From assembly GCF_900187985.1 (NCBI RefSeq), contig NZ_FZOA01000002.1, positions 189,805-253,804 on the forward strand: a stretch of DNA of 64,000 nt. The letters are read 5' to 3'. The notes under the pieces are model-generated. The model did not search any database. It saw nothing but the letters and a program-made list of their open reading frames with translations, and was not told where the DNA came from. Positions 35,191 through 45,036 of the stretch are shown here, one piece after another; the first letter of the stretch is position 1, and every line of letters begins with the position of its first letter. The DNA comes from Methylobacillus rhizosphaerae. Its GTDB lineage: Bacteria > Pseudomonadota > Gammaproteobacteria > Burkholderiales > Methylophilaceae. Position numbers and translations under genes: made by a program.

Positions 35191-36141
35191 ATGAGTGGAA
35201 GTGTGTTAAGGGTTATTGCAATCCTTTTGTTTATCGGGGCAGTTTTAATGGGGTGGTATGGTTTGCGAGCCGGTTCCCCGGCGCCAGCGCCTGTCGTTGC
35301 AGAGCCGCCACCTGTCGTCAAATATAATCAAGTTATTGCCAGCCAGGATATCGCGGCTGGTCACGTCATTCTTTCTGAAGATCTTGCGATCGAGGAAGCA
35401 GAAACTCGCAATCCCCTGGCTTATACCTCAACTGCCGATGTAATCGGTAAAGTGGTTGAAGTTGATGTGGTCAAAGGTAGCGTAATTCAACCGAATTATT
35501 TCCCACAACGCGGTGAAGCTGCTCTGCTACTCAAGAGTGGTGAGCGCGGTGTGGCGGTCAAAGTGGACGAAGTCATTGGCGTCGGCGGTTTTGCCAAGCC
35601 CGGTGACCATGTTGATGTGTTGGTGTACCTGAATGGAAATGGTAGCTCTGATAGTGAAAGTTCCGCCCAGACCATTGTCAAGGATGTGCGCGTATTGAGT
35701 TACGGACAGACCTTGCAGGATGCTGCTAAGCCTGCTGAACAGACTGATGCTGCCGAATCAAAGTTGGCCCTGCCTACCTCCTCTGATGCCAAGAAGAAAG
35801 AGGAAGAAGAAAAGAAAAAAGCATTGGAAGGGCGCTCTGCCGTGTTGGCAGTGAAAGAAGAAGATGTCTCGCGCCTGATGTTGGCTGCCAGCGGTGGCTC
35901 CCTGCGTTTGTCCCTGCGTGGGGTGATGCCAGAACCAGAGCCTGAAAAAGCAGCTGATGGCAAAGTCGTTAAAGAAAAAGTCAGCGACTTCATTGCATTG
36001 CCTGAAATTGCGAATGTAAAAACCAAGACTGTGGCAGTGAAGACTGTAGCAGGTAAAAAAGTCGTGCAGTCTGCTCCAGTGACCAGTGTGGTAATCCACG
36101 CTGGTGAGAAAACCGAAACTGTCAGCTTCAAGGGACAATAA
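35191..36141 (+). CDS. cpaB: Flp pilus assembly protein RcpC/CpaB
   Basis: 316 residues. One N-terminal membrane segment (VIAILLFIGAVLMGWYGL), then an SAF domain (VIASQDIAAGHVILSEDLAI, DVIGKVVEVDVVKGSVIQPNYF), a RcpC/CpaB core (GERGVAVKVDEVIGVGGFAKPGDHVDVLV), and a charged lysine/glutamate-rich linker around residue 200. Acts in the periplasm at the outer membrane secretin. It is 60 bases downstream of tadE and is followed directly by the secretin gene. Confidence 0.94.
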   Translation: MSGSVLRVIAILLFIGAVLMGWYGLRAGSPAPAPVVAEPPPVVKYNQVIASQDIAAGHVILSEDLAIEEAETRNPLAYTSTADVIGKVVEVDVVKGSVIQPNYFPQRGEAALLLKSGERGVAVKVDEVIGVGGFAKPGDHVDVLVYLNGNGSSDSESSAQTIVKDVRVLSYGQTLQDAAKPAEQTDAAESKLALPTSSDAKKKEEEEKKKALEGRSAVLAVKEEDVSRLMLAASGGSLRLSLRGVMPEPEPEKAADGKVVKEKVSDFIALPEIANVKTKTVAVKTVAGKKVVQSAPVTSVVIHAGEKTETVSFKGQ

Positions 36142-36142
36142 A

Positions 36143-37504
36143 ATGGCAGCGTTAAAGATCAGGGATTTGTTAGCCAGGCATTATGGCGCCTGTGCAATCG
36201 GGGCGAGTTTGTTTGCATTGACGGTGTTTAATGTACAAGCTGAAGATTTGAATCTGAATATTGGTGAACAGAAGCTGCATGTGCATGGCGCCAATCTGAA
36301 GCGGGTGGCGATTGCTGACCCGTCAGTGTTGTCCGTCACCATGACCAATGCCAAGACCATGATGATTACTCCCAAAGCTGCGGGTGCGACCACTATCAGC
36401 CTGTGGGATGCCAAGTCTGCAGAGCCGCAAATATTGCATATCACCGTGTCTCCGGATGTTGTGCTGGCTAAATCCGGTCTGGCGACTGTCAAGGCTTATG
36501 GAGTCAATGCAGAAGCCGCAGGCGCGAATGTGGCGCTGGATGGATCGGTGGGCTCACTGGAAGAGCACACTGCAGCACTGGAATCCATGGACAAGGAACG
36601 CAAGACGCCAGTGGATGTATCCATGGGTGATTTTGACAGCCATGTACAGATTGATATCAAGATTGTGGAAGTCAGCCGCCAGAATGCCATGCGTTTTGGT
36701 TTCCTGCTCGGGCGTAGTGGTGGCAACCACAATGGTTTTGGTGTGGTTTCCGGTCCGGGTACGATCAGTGGCTACGACGATGGTGCGATTACCAGTGGTT
36801 CCGGGTTCCTGCCGGTGGCAAGCGCCTTCAATGCGGTATTCGGTAATAATGGTTCCGGCCTGCTTGGTAGTTTGAGCATCCTGGAGAGCAATGGTTTTGC
36901 TTATACCCTGGCAGAACCTTCTTTATCTGCATTATCTGGCCAGACAGCAACTTTTCTCGCCGGTGGTGAATTTCCTGTACCAGTCCGGGCAGGACAAACA
37001 GGGGATGGAGCGATCAGTATCCGTTACAAGGAGTACGGTGTGCGTCTGATGCTGACGCCGACTATTCTGAGCAATGAGCGGATTTACCTGAAAGTGGCGC
37101 CGGAAGTCAGTGAACTGGATTTTGCCAATGCAGTGAGTTCCGGCGGCGTAACAGTACCCAGCCTGAAAGTACGCAGAACAGAAACCAGCGTGCAGGCCGG
37201 CAATGGTGAAAGTTTTGTCATCAGCGGCATGATCAGCCGTAACACGATCAACAATGTGGAAAAGGTGCCGGGTCTGGGCAATATCCCGATCCTGGGCGCG
37301 TTTTTCAGTTCCAAGCGTTTTGAGCGTGAAGACAAAGAGCTGCTCATGGTGGTGACGCCACGCCTGGTAAGGCCGATTTCCCGCGATGCTACCTTGCCAG
37401 AGCTGCCGGGCAAGGCAATGAAAGACTATAAGCCATCGTTCAGCGAATTTTTCAGTGCTACCAGTGGAATTCCAAAAGCAACTTCAACAGGGATGTCACG
37501 ATAA
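36143..37504 (+). CDS. cpaC: Flp pilus secretin RcpA/CpaC
   Basis: 453 residues from the ATG one base after the cpaB stop. Signal peptide (CAIGASLFALTVFNVQAE), pilus-formation N-terminal domain (LHVHGANLKRVAIADPSVLSVT), and C-terminal secretin domain with ATFLAGGEFPVPV, EYGVRLMLTPTIL and VEKVPGLGNIPILGAFFSSKRF. Forms the outer membrane channel for the pilus. Overlaps tadZ by one base (TAATG). Confidence 0.95.
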   Translation: MAALKIRDLLARHYGACAIGASLFALTVFNVQAEDLNLNIGEQKLHVHGANLKRVAIADPSVLSVTMTNAKTMMITPKAAGATTISLWDAKSAEPQILHITVSPDVVLAKSGLATVKAYGVNAEAAGANVALDGSVGSLEEHTAALESMDKERKTPVDVSMGDFDSHVQIDIKIVEVSRQNAMRFGFLLGRSGGNHNGFGVVSGPGTISGYDDGAITSGSGFLPVASAFNAVFGNNGSGLLGSLSILESNGFAYTLAEPSLSALSGQTATFLAGGEFPVPVRAGQTGDGAISIRYKEYGVRLMLTPTILSNERIYLKVAPEVSELDFANAVSSGGVTVPSLKVRRTETSVQAGNGESFVISGMISRNTINNVEKVPGLGNIPILGAFFSSKRFEREDKELLMVVTPRLVRPISRDATLPELPGKAMKDYKPSFSEFFSATSGIPKATSTGMSR

Positions 37505-38751
37505 TGGCTGATACACGTAATTTTATTGTTGTTACCAATGGGGAAGAGTGCGTGCGCTGGTTGCGCACCGCTGCCGATCATAACTGCAAGTTCATTTTTG
37601 TTGAGGATTACAATCTTGGCAAAATCCTGCAACTGGTAGATGCAGTCAGCATCAATGGTGTCCTGCTGCACCTGCGTTCCCAGGATGTTTCTTCCTCAGT
37701 GACACTGGCTCCGAGCCTGGCACAGGAAGTGTCATTTGTGGAGGAGTTGGCGAGCGCCAAACCAGGCCTGCCGCTGCTGGCGCTGGCAGAAAGCAGTAGT
37801 GAGCAGTTCCTGCTAACTATCCTGCGCGCGGGCATACGTGATTTCATCCGTATCGGCAGCCAGACCAATGAGTTGCTGGCAGTGCTGGGACGCTATAGCA
37901 GTGTTGGGTATGTCAAGAATGACGCCAACCCCAACAGCCGGGATGAACCCAGCCAGATCACTGCAGTGATCAATGCGCGCCAGGGCAATGATTCCGTCAT
38001 GTTGTCCCTGCATCTGGCACAAGCCATACAGGAACGTCAGCGCACCCTGTTGATCGACCTGGGAATGCCGCACGCGGATAGCCTGCTGTTGATGAACCTG
38101 ACGGCAAAATATAACTTCATTGATGTCATGCGCAATATTTCGCGCCTGGATACGACATTGATCGATACTGGTTTCGTCAAGCACAAGTCCGGCCTGACCG
38201 TGCTTTCCATGCCGGAAGCCACTGACGATGATGTGCAGATATCACCGGCAGAGATTTACACGGTGTTGCGCACCTTGCGTAAGTATTTCCCGCAGATTGT
38301 CATCAATGTCGGCGGCGTGAATCGTGTCGATTTCCTGCAACTGATTTTGTCTGCAGTGGATAGAACCCTGATCGTGGGTGAGCAGACGGTGCCGAGCTGC
38401 AAGCGCAATTTTGAAATGCTCAAGGCATTGCGTGACCAGAAAGTGGCTTTGCCTAACCCGGGTATTGTGCTTGACCATTACCTGAGCAAGGTAGCGCCTG
38501 ACTCAGACAGTATTGCCAAGTCCTTTGACTTGCCTGTTGTGTGCACATTGCCACCTGCAGGCCTGGTGCGCCTGGATTCCATGAATACCGGTGAAAGCAT
38601 ACTGGTGCAGAATTCACGTCATTTATATGCCGTGCGCGTGCGTGAGCTGGCCAGAATTGTGCTGGGAGAATGGGGTTCTGAGCAGACTGAGCAGGGTTTC
38701 TCCACCAAGGTGCAGCGTTTCTTCGCTGAGCTGAATTTCATCAAGTCCTGA
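37504..38751 (+). CDS. TadZ/CpaE-like protein with degenerate Walker A
   Basis: 415 residues. N-terminal atypical receiver-like half (residues 1-140), then a MinD/ParA-like half. Where the deviant Walker A GGVGKT is expected, residues 157-165 read NARQGNDSV, with no GK-T/S. Switch-like segments RTLLIDLGMPHADSLL and FPQIVINVGGVNRVDFL remain. TadZ localises the Tad machine at a pole; some members are known to carry atypical nucleotide boxes. Likely a weak or non-ATPase landmark protein (inference). Confidence 0.88.
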   Translation: MADTRNFIVVTNGEECVRWLRTAADHNCKFIFVEDYNLGKILQLVDAVSINGVLLHLRSQDVSSSVTLAPSLAQEVSFVEELASAKPGLPLLALAESSSEQFLLTILRAGIRDFIRIGSQTNELLAVLGRYSSVGYVKNDANPNSRDEPSQITAVINARQGNDSVMLSLHLAQAIQERQRTLLIDLGMPHADSLLLMNLTAKYNFIDVMRNISRLDTTLIDTGFVKHKSGLTVLSMPEATDDDVQISPAEIYTVLRTLRKYFPQIVINVGGVNRVDFLQLILSAVDRTLIVGEQTVPSCKRNFEMLKALRDQKVALPNPGIVLDHYLSKVAPDSDSIAKSFDLPVVCTLPPAGLVRLDSMNTGESILVQNSRHLYAVRVRELARIVLGEWGSEQTEQGFSTKVQRFFAELNFIKS

Positions 38752-38759
38752 GTTGAAGC

Positions 38760-40016
38760 ATGATGAGAATCTCTGAATACCGTTATGACCTCAAGACAGC
38801 GGAAGAATCGCAGGACACCAAGCTGTTGCTGCATGAATTCCTGATCGCGGAAATCGAGCGCGATGCGGTGAACCTGTTTGAAATGTCGCAGCAGCAGATG
38901 TTTACCTACGTCAACAGCAAGATTTATAAATATGTTGCCGAGAAGCAGCTGGTTGTCAGCGCTTTTGACCTGGAACGCCTGACGGAAGACATGGTGGATG
39001 AGCTGGCGGGTTTTGGCCCACTGGAAGCCATGATCCGCGATGATTCCATCAATGACATTTTGGTGAATGGAGCACGCGACATTTTCATTGAGCGCAAGGG
39101 CAAGCTGGAAAAAACCCAGATGCGCTTTATTGATGACGAGCATGTACTGCGGGTGATTCGCCGTATCCTGGCGCCTTTGGGCCGTCGTGTGGATGAAGCC
39201 AGTCCGACAGTGGATGCGCGCTTGCCGGATGGCAGCCGTTTGAATGTGGTGATTCCGCCGCTGGCGTTGAACGGTCCCTGCATGTCCATTCGTAAGTTCC
39301 GTAAATCCCCGATCCTGGGGTCAGACTTGCTGGCGTATGGCACGTTGGACAGCAAGATGCTGTCTTTCCTGACCAATGCTTCCAAAAACCGCGTCAATAC
39401 CATGATCAGCGGCAGTACTGGCGCAGGCAAGACCACCATGCTTAACTTCATGAGTCGTTCGATTCCTGCTGGTGAACGTATTGTCACGATTGAGGATGCG
39501 GCAGAACTGCGCCTGGAGCATGAGCATGTGGTGCGCCTGGAAACTCGTCCGCAGAACCTGGATGGCATGGGTGAAGTAAATGCGCATGACCTGGTGGTGA
39601 ATGCCTTGCGGATGCGGCCTGACCGTATCATTCTTGGTGAGGTGCGTAGCCGTGAAGTGATGGATATGTTGCAAGCCATGAACACCGGTCACGAAGGTTG
39701 TATGAGCACCATTCACGCCAATAGCGCTTCTGATGCTTTGCTGCGTATGGAAACACTGGCTGGCCTGGCAGGTTTCCAGGGTGCGGAAGCCACTTTGCGC
39801 AAAATGATTGCAGCGGCACTGGAATTGATTGTGCAGGTGACACGTTTGCCTAACGGTAAGCGCCGGATTACATCGATTACGGAAATCATCGGCATCCGTG
39901 ATGACCGTTTTGTGACCAATGAGTTATTCAGTTACAACCCGGACCTGGATGTATTTGTCATGTCACCGACCTTGCCAACCAATATCAAGTTGCGCGAAGC
40001 AATGAATGCGGACTGA
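38760..40016 (+). CDS. cpaF: Tad pilus assembly ATPase TadA/CpaF
   Basis: 418 residues, type II/IV secretion ATPase powering pilus assembly. Walker A GSTGAGKT at residues 218-225, Walker B region DRIILGEVRSREVMDML, the Asp box IVTIEDAAELRLEHEHVVRLETRP and the His box MSTIHANSASDALLRME. A second ATG three bases downstream is also possible. Cytoplasmic, docked on TadB/TadC. Confidence 0.97.
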   Translation: MMRISEYRYDLKTAEESQDTKLLLHEFLIAEIERDAVNLFEMSQQQMFTYVNSKIYKYVAEKQLVVSAFDLERLTEDMVDELAGFGPLEAMIRDDSINDILVNGARDIFIERKGKLEKTQMRFIDDEHVLRVIRRILAPLGRRVDEASPTVDARLPDGSRLNVVIPPLALNGPCMSIRKFRKSPILGSDLLAYGTLDSKMLSFLTNASKNRVNTMISGSTGAGKTTMLNFMSRSIPAGERIVTIEDAAELRLEHEHVVRLETRPQNLDGMGEVNAHDLVVNALRMRPDRIILGEVRSREVMDMLQAMNTGHEGCMSTIHANSASDALLRMETLAGLAGFQGAEATLRKMIAAALELIVQVTRLPNGKRRITSITEIIGIRDDRFVTNELFSYNPDLDVFVMSPTLPTNIKLREAMNAD

Positions 40017-40027
40017 AGGCACACATC

Positions 40028-40936
40028 ATGAATAACTGGGTTTTGCTTTCAGTTGGCCTGCTGTTCCTGATTCCTGCCTTGATGCTGTGGGGAACGGCCC
40101 GGCAGAAGATAGAGGAAGAAGAGGCGTTGAAACACTATGAACGTGCCATGCCGATTTCCTCTGCAAAAGTAAAAGATGAGACAGAGCATGAGCGTGAGTT
40201 AAGCACATTCAGCTCCAGGCTGTTGAGTTTGTGGGGAGATAATCTCTCATACAAGCAGGCAGTAGTCATGATTGCTTTGGTGATACTGACGTTTGTTCTG
40301 GGAAAAGTTTTCCTTGATCTTGGCCGTGCAGTGTTGCTTACCGGTATTGTGGCGGTGCTTTTATTCATTGTGCTGCCTTTTATCAAGTTGCAACGCCAGA
40401 AAGCCGCCATGGTGGCGCAGATGCCAGCTTTTATTGATCAATTGATACGCGCGCTATCTGTGGGGAAAAGTATGGAAGGGGCCATGCGCTCCGTGACAGT
40501 CGAGGTGGAAGCACCGTTACGCAATGTATTGGATAAAGTGCTGCGCAGTACAGACCTGGGTGCAAGTTTCAACAAGGCGGTGCGTCAAGCAGCCGAAAGT
40601 TCCGGTGTCAAGGAAATGAGCTTGCTGGCTTTAGCCGTCAATATTAGCAGTACTTATGGCAGCTCTCCTCAAGGGTTGCTGAAAAGCATTATCCACATGA
40701 TACGTCGTCAGGAGCAGGCGAGGCGGGAGTTGGCAATCATGACGGGTGAAACCAAGGTGACAGCCTGGGTATTGGGTTTGGTTCCAATTGGTATTGTGGG
40801 CTACATGATGATGATTAACCCTTCCTATTTCCTTGTCATGGTGGATGACCCAACTGGCTGGATAGTTTTTCAGGTGGGTATAGGTATGCAATTGCTGGGT
40901 GGCTTTATCTTCTGGCGTATGTTGAAGAGCGTATAA
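40028..40936 (+). CDS. tadB: Tad inner membrane platform protein TadB
   Basis: 302 residues with a type II secretion F domain. Membrane segments near the N terminus (VLLSVGLLFLIPALML), around residue 80-115, and at the C terminus; the cytosolic domain has MPAFIDQLIRALSVGKSMEGAMRSV and ESSGVKEMSLLALAVNISSTYG. Adjacent to tadC with no gap. Confidence 0.93.
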   Translation: MNNWVLLSVGLLFLIPALMLWGTARQKIEEEEALKHYERAMPISSAKVKDETEHERELSTFSSRLLSLWGDNLSYKQAVVMIALVILTFVLGKVFLDLGRAVLLTGIVAVLLFIVLPFIKLQRQKAAMVAQMPAFIDQLIRALSVGKSMEGAMRSVTVEVEAPLRNVLDKVLRSTDLGASFNKAVRQAAESSGVKEMSLLALAVNISSTYGSSPQGLLKSIIHMIRRQEQARRELAIMTGETKVTAWVLGLVPIGIVGYMMMINPSYFLVMVDDPTGWIVFQVGIGMQLLGGFIFWRMLKSV

Positions 40937-41830
40937 ATGAATACCTGGATTATTTTTAGTATTGTTGTGTTGCTGTTTGGCGCTGTGGTGCTGATGTATG
41001 TGGAGGTGGATCATTTCAAGCGTAATGAGATCAATGCGCGTTTTGACACGGTGCTTGGGCGACCAGCCAAGCGCCTGACATTTGATTCATCCAAACAAGG
41101 TGTATTGCAGCAACTGGCATCCCTGCCTTTCACCAAGGATGAAGAAATTGTCCTGCTGTTCAGCCAGGCCGGGTTGTATGGTACAAAACGGGTGATTTTC
41201 AATGCAGTGCTGCAAGCAGGCCCCGTTTTTCTTGCTGCATTGGCATTTGCCGCTACTTTGCTGCTTGAACAAAGCATGTTGTATGCGGCCATGGTGGCGT
41301 TTATTGCATTTGCTGTGATGTACGTTGGCACGCGGCGCGTATTACGCATGATGGCTGCCAGCCGGGTTGCCAAAATACGCAAGGAAATTACGACATTCCT
41401 GCATTTGCTGGTGATGTTGTTTGATTCCGGTCTCTCGCTGGAGCAGGCGTTGCGTACCATGGTGGAGCAGACTAAAAGTATTTTGCCGGCATTGAGCCTG
41501 GATTTGCAGCGTGCATTGAATCGTATCAGCGTAGGCGAGGATAGAGGTGAAGCCTTGACCGAGATGACCAGGGCATTAGGCGTACGTGAACTGACAGATG
41601 CGATTGCGATGTTGCGTCAGGTATCCAATGACGGGGGTAATGTCAGGAAATCCATCATGGAATATGCCACCTTGCTGGAAGAGCGGCAATTGGCTGAACT
41701 GCGCGAGTATGTCAGTAAACTTTCAGGCAAGATGAGTATTGTCATGATGCTCTTGTTATTTCCTGCACTAATGTTATTTATTGCCGGACCTGGGTTTATC
41801 AGCCTCATGAATATGTTTTCAACGCTCTGA
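40937..41830 (+). CDS. tadC: Tad inner membrane platform protein TadC
   Basis: 297 residues, second F-domain protein. Starts immediately after the tadB stop and overlaps tadD by one base. Visible F-domain: ITTFLHLLVMLFDSGLSLEQALRTMVEQ and LGVRELTDAIAMLRQVSNDGGNVRKSIMEYA, then two C-terminal membrane helices (SIVMMLLLFPALMLFIAGP). Confidence 0.93.
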   Translation: MNTWIIFSIVVLLFGAVVLMYVEVDHFKRNEINARFDTVLGRPAKRLTFDSSKQGVLQQLASLPFTKDEEIVLLFSQAGLYGTKRVIFNAVLQAGPVFLAALAFAATLLLEQSMLYAAMVAFIAFAVMYVGTRRVLRMMAASRVAKIRKEITTFLHLLVMLFDSGLSLEQALRTMVEQTKSILPALSLDLQRALNRISVGEDRGEALTEMTRALGVRELTDAIAMLRQVSNDGGNVRKSIMEYATLLEERQLAELREYVSKLSGKMSIVMMLLLFPALMLFIAGPGFISLMNMFSTL

Positions 41831-42837
41831 TGATGATTGTCTCAATGCGTAATTTTCTGCTTTTATCTGCCGCATTGCTGTTATTGCCAGCAGCACTTGC
41901 TTATGGCGCAGACAAGTCAGCCAGGCCAGCTTGTCCGGAGTTGTCGAAGGAAGATAAAACGCAGCTGGAAATGATAGGCAAGGTATTGGCAGATGGAAAA
42001 GCCTATGCTGCCTTGGCTTTTCTGGATGCATCCAGGCTGGATGTCGTACAGGCCAAGTTATACCGCGCCAATGCATTACGCCAGACCGGGCAATATGGGC
42101 TGGCAGAAACGGAATATCAGCAACTGACGTCAAGCTGCCTGAGTGGGTTTGCTTACCAGGGTTTGGGTTTACTGGCAGAAATTCAGGAGCAACATGAGGC
42201 TGCTACTGCCTACCTGAAAACGGCGACTGGATTATTGCCAGTGGATAGTCGGGTGCGCAGTGATTATGGCTATGCCTTGATGATGTATGGCGATACCCAG
42301 CTGGCGCTGAACCAGTTTCTGACTGCGATTGAGCTGGATGGCAATAACTATCTGGCAAAGCATAACCTGGTCATGCTCATGTACAAGACTGGGCAGCTGG
42401 CAAGGGCAGAGGAGCTGGCAAGGGAATTCAAGTTTTCTGACGCGCAATTGCGTGAGATCAGGGCGGCGACAGGAGTTGAATCTGCCCCGAATGAGTATTA
42501 CAGCAGCCCGGCAGAGCCACATACGCTTGTCGAGCAGCCTGTGGGTGAGGAAGTAGTGCTGAATGCAGCACCGGCGCAAGAGATTATTGAAAATGAACTG
42601 ACGCCTGAGGACGAAAGCACTGTCCAGGAGCAGACAGCACAGCATGAAGATACAACCGAGCACGATGTTGAGCTTGAAGCAGGACAGGATGCTGAGCCAG
42701 CGCAGGCAACAGCAAGCGAAGTAAAAAAAACGACACCGCAGGTGATCAGCGGGTGTTACGGAACCAGCAATATTTGTACGGGTATTTTGAGTCCCAGTCT
42801 TGATCTGGGTGTTGAATCGGGGGAACAAACGCAATGA
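41830..42837 (+). CDS. tadD: TPR protein TadD-like
   Basis: 335 residues with an N-terminal signal peptide (LLLSAALLLLPAALAYGA), tetratricopeptide-type helical repeats over residues 60-220 (YRANALRQTGQYGLAETEYQQL, AYLKTATGLLPVDSRVRSDYGYALMMYGD) and a long acidic, Glu-rich low-complexity C-terminal third. TadD aids secretin assembly. The acidic tail is not part of the usual core and may be disordered. Confidence 0.88.
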   Translation: MMIVSMRNFLLLSAALLLLPAALAYGADKSARPACPELSKEDKTQLEMIGKVLADGKAYAALAFLDASRLDVVQAKLYRANALRQTGQYGLAETEYQQLTSSCLSGFAYQGLGLLAEIQEQHEAATAYLKTATGLLPVDSRVRSDYGYALMMYGDTQLALNQFLTAIELDGNNYLAKHNLVMLMYKTGQLARAEELAREFKFSDAQLREIRAATGVESAPNEYYSSPAEPHTLVEQPVGEEVVLNAAPAQEIIENELTPEDESTVQEQTAQHEDTTEHDVELEAGQDAEPAQATASEVKKTTPQVISGCYGTSNICTGILSPSLDLGVESGEQTQ

Positions 42838-43148
42838 AAAAAAATTTGATGATAGGCGCATTTGTCATTGGACTGTTGGGCAGTTCTTTTGCATTTGCCA
42901 ATGATTTATTCAATGGGCAATTGGCTGAGCAGGAGCAGGCTATTGCTCCCGTTCCGCGCGGTGAAGATACATCTTTCCGCAGCACTCAGGAATGGCTAAG
43001 CCTGCAACGCGAAGGCACTCATGCCTCTCCCAACAAGCAAGAACTTTCCGGCCCTGTGCTGACCAATATCCATCAACGCTATGTTGATGGCTTCAAACAT
43101 CCGATTCCAGATAAGTTTGAACGCCAGAAAATGACTGACGGCAACTAA
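42834..43148 (+). CDS. DUF3613 family protein of the tad locus
   Basis: 104 residues with a clear signal peptide (LMIGAFVIGLLGSSFAFA). It contains TSFRSTQEWLSLQREGTHASPN and GPVLTNIHQRYVDGFKHPIP, typical of DUF3613 proteins that sit between tadD and tadG in proteobacterial loci. Exported, function unknown. Its ATG overlaps the tadD stop by 4 bases. Confidence 0.85.
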   Translation: MKKNLMIGAFVIGLLGSSFAFANDLFNGQLAEQEQAIAPVPRGEDTSFRSTQEWLSLQREGTHASPNKQELSGPVLTNIHQRYVDGFKHPIPDKFERQKMTDGN

Positions 43149-43159
43149 GGAGCCTCATC

Positions 43160-44971
43160 ATGCGATCTCCCGGGGGGGAATTGAAGTCTCAGCGTGGGGC
43201 AATCGGCATCATGGCCGCATTGACCCTGTTCATGGTGATATTGTTTGCAGTTCTGGCAGTTGACAGTGGCCGTCTCTGGCTTGAGCAACGCAGACTACAG
43301 AATGTGGCCGACATGGCGGCGATTGAGGCTAGCCAAATTGGTGGATGTAAAGATAATGTAGATATAGCTGCAGCGCGAGAAGCCGCAGAGCGTGCAGCAC
43401 TGGCGAACGAACCCTCTCTGAACGGTCTGCTGAGTACAGCTAATGCTGTACAGTTAGGCAGCATTGCAACAGTGAGCGGTGAACGAATTTTTACTGCAGG
43501 AGGAAGTCCAGAAGCCGTCAAAGTTATTGCCTCTAGAGCTGTACCTGCAAGCCTGGTCGCCGGTGGGTTTTTTGGGCAGAATATTAATCTGCAAGCTGAG
43601 GCTGTTGCGCCAATTCGTACTGCTTGGGCTGCGTTTAGTGCCGGTTCTACGACGTTAAATTTAGATACTAATGACTCATGGTTGTTAAATTCTTTGCTGA
43701 CGAAGGTATTGGGCACATCAATTTCTTTGCCTGTTGCTTCTTGGCAAGGGTTAGCAAACTCCAGTATTAAATTATTGAATTTGGTTAAGGCGAGTGCCTT
43801 GATCGGTTCAGTCGATGATTTGCTTGATGCAAATGTTACGGTCGGTGAGTTCCTGACATTGCTGGAAGCAGCTGCCAGAGCAGATGGCAACCAACTGGAT
43901 GCTGTTAATCAGACTATTGTGCTGGATGGATTATTGAATTTGGCACAAGGAGCAGTAAATAATACGACAATAAAAATTGGTGATGTGTTGAATGTTACCA
44001 ATCCAGACCCTAATGCAGTGTTGGCTACACAAGTCAATTTGTTGCAATTGATTAATACCGCCGTCATTGTGGCGAATGGGAAAAATTTTATCGACATACC
44101 GTTAGGCATTCCTTCGCTGTTAGGTCTTAGCGTGACAACTCGAATTGGTATTATCGAGGCACCACAAATCGCAGTAGGTGGTCCGGGAGAGGTAAATGGT
44201 TCCGCCTGTACCGAGGCGAAACCGGCGGCAGTGCGAGTAGTGACTATCTTGGAGGGAGGCTTGCTAGGCCTTGTTGCAAGTACGAAATTACAATTACTTG
44301 TAAAAATTGCGCCAGGTTATGCCAAATTACAGGCAATTAAGGTTGGAGAGCAAACTACAGACGTTGAGATTGACGCAAAATCGGGATTGGCTGAAGTATT
44401 TCTTACGAGTATAAATCCTAGTTGTAAACCTCTTGGAGCTAATCCAGAGAATTGCGATCGTGGCTCTGAAGATGGGGAAATTATTGTGTTGAATGCGTTG
44501 GGGCTTGTTCAAGTGGGCGGTGCAAGAGTACGCCTTGATTTACCAGCTGTTACTTCTGAAGACACACTGGTTTTCCATGTTAACCGCCCAACTACTTATA
44601 GCAATACACCAACCAATGAATGTGAAGAGGATGGCATTTTGCCGGATTGCAAGACGACGTATGCCGGACTAGGAAAGAGTTTGCAAGGTGCAACAGAGGG
44701 GGCATTAAGAATTAGACTTGTGACTGTATGTGTGTTGGGAGCGTGTATTCTTAGTCCTGTAGATACTGCATTGAATGCAGTTACTGGTGTAGTTAGTGAG
44801 GTGTTGTATAAGGTTGTTGTACCATTACTTGCTAATGTGAGCCGGATGGTGCTAGATCCCTTGCTGAAATTACTTGGTATCAATACTGCTGGCCTGACAG
44901 TGGTATTAGATGATGTTCAGTCTGCCAACCGGCAGTCTCTGCTGAGGGGTGATAGGCAGCAGCAAGAGTAA
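43160..44971 (+). CDS. tadG: TadG-like pilus assembly protein
   Basis: 603 residues. N-terminal QRGAIGIMAALTLFMVILFAVLAVDSGRLWLEQRRLQNVAD is the TadG pseudopilin-like helix, followed by a DUF2134-type domain and a long exported region rich in L, V, A and N. AT-richer with more rare codons than tadA-tadC, suggesting faster drift. Only one TadE/F-type minor pilin gene lies at the start of the locus; TadG ends it. A strong terminator follows. Confidence 0.87.
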   Translation: MRSPGGELKSQRGAIGIMAALTLFMVILFAVLAVDSGRLWLEQRRLQNVADMAAIEASQIGGCKDNVDIAAAREAAERAALANEPSLNGLLSTANAVQLGSIATVSGERIFTAGGSPEAVKVIASRAVPASLVAGGFFGQNINLQAEAVAPIRTAWAAFSAGSTTLNLDTNDSWLLNSLLTKVLGTSISLPVASWQGLANSSIKLLNLVKASALIGSVDDLLDANVTVGEFLTLLEAAARADGNQLDAVNQTIVLDGLLNLAQGAVNNTTIKIGDVLNVTNPDPNAVLATQVNLLQLINTAVIVANGKNFIDIPLGIPSLLGLSVTTRIGIIEAPQIAVGGPGEVNGSACTEAKPAAVRVVTILEGGLLGLVASTKLQLLVKIAPGYAKLQAIKVGEQTTDVEIDAKSGLAEVFLTSINPSCKPLGANPENCDRGSEDGEIIVLNALGLVQVGGARVRLDLPAVTSEDTLVFHVNRPTTYSNTPTNECEEDGILPDCKTTYAGLGKSLQGATEGALRIRLVTVCVLGACILSPVDTALNAVTGVVSEVLYKVVVPLLANVSRMVLDPLLKLLGINTAGLTVVLDDVQSANRQSLLRGDRQQQE

Positions 44972-44996
44972 TATCCAGCCCAAGTTATCTCAATAA

Positions 44997-45036
44997 AACC
45001 CGATCATGTGAGAATACATGATCGGGTTTTTCTTTT
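44997..45036 (+). terminator. terminator of the tad locus
   Basis: AACCCGATCATGT and ACATGATCGGGTT form a perfect 13-bp stem with a 6-base loop, followed by TTT and a T-rich tail. Confidence 0.93.
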
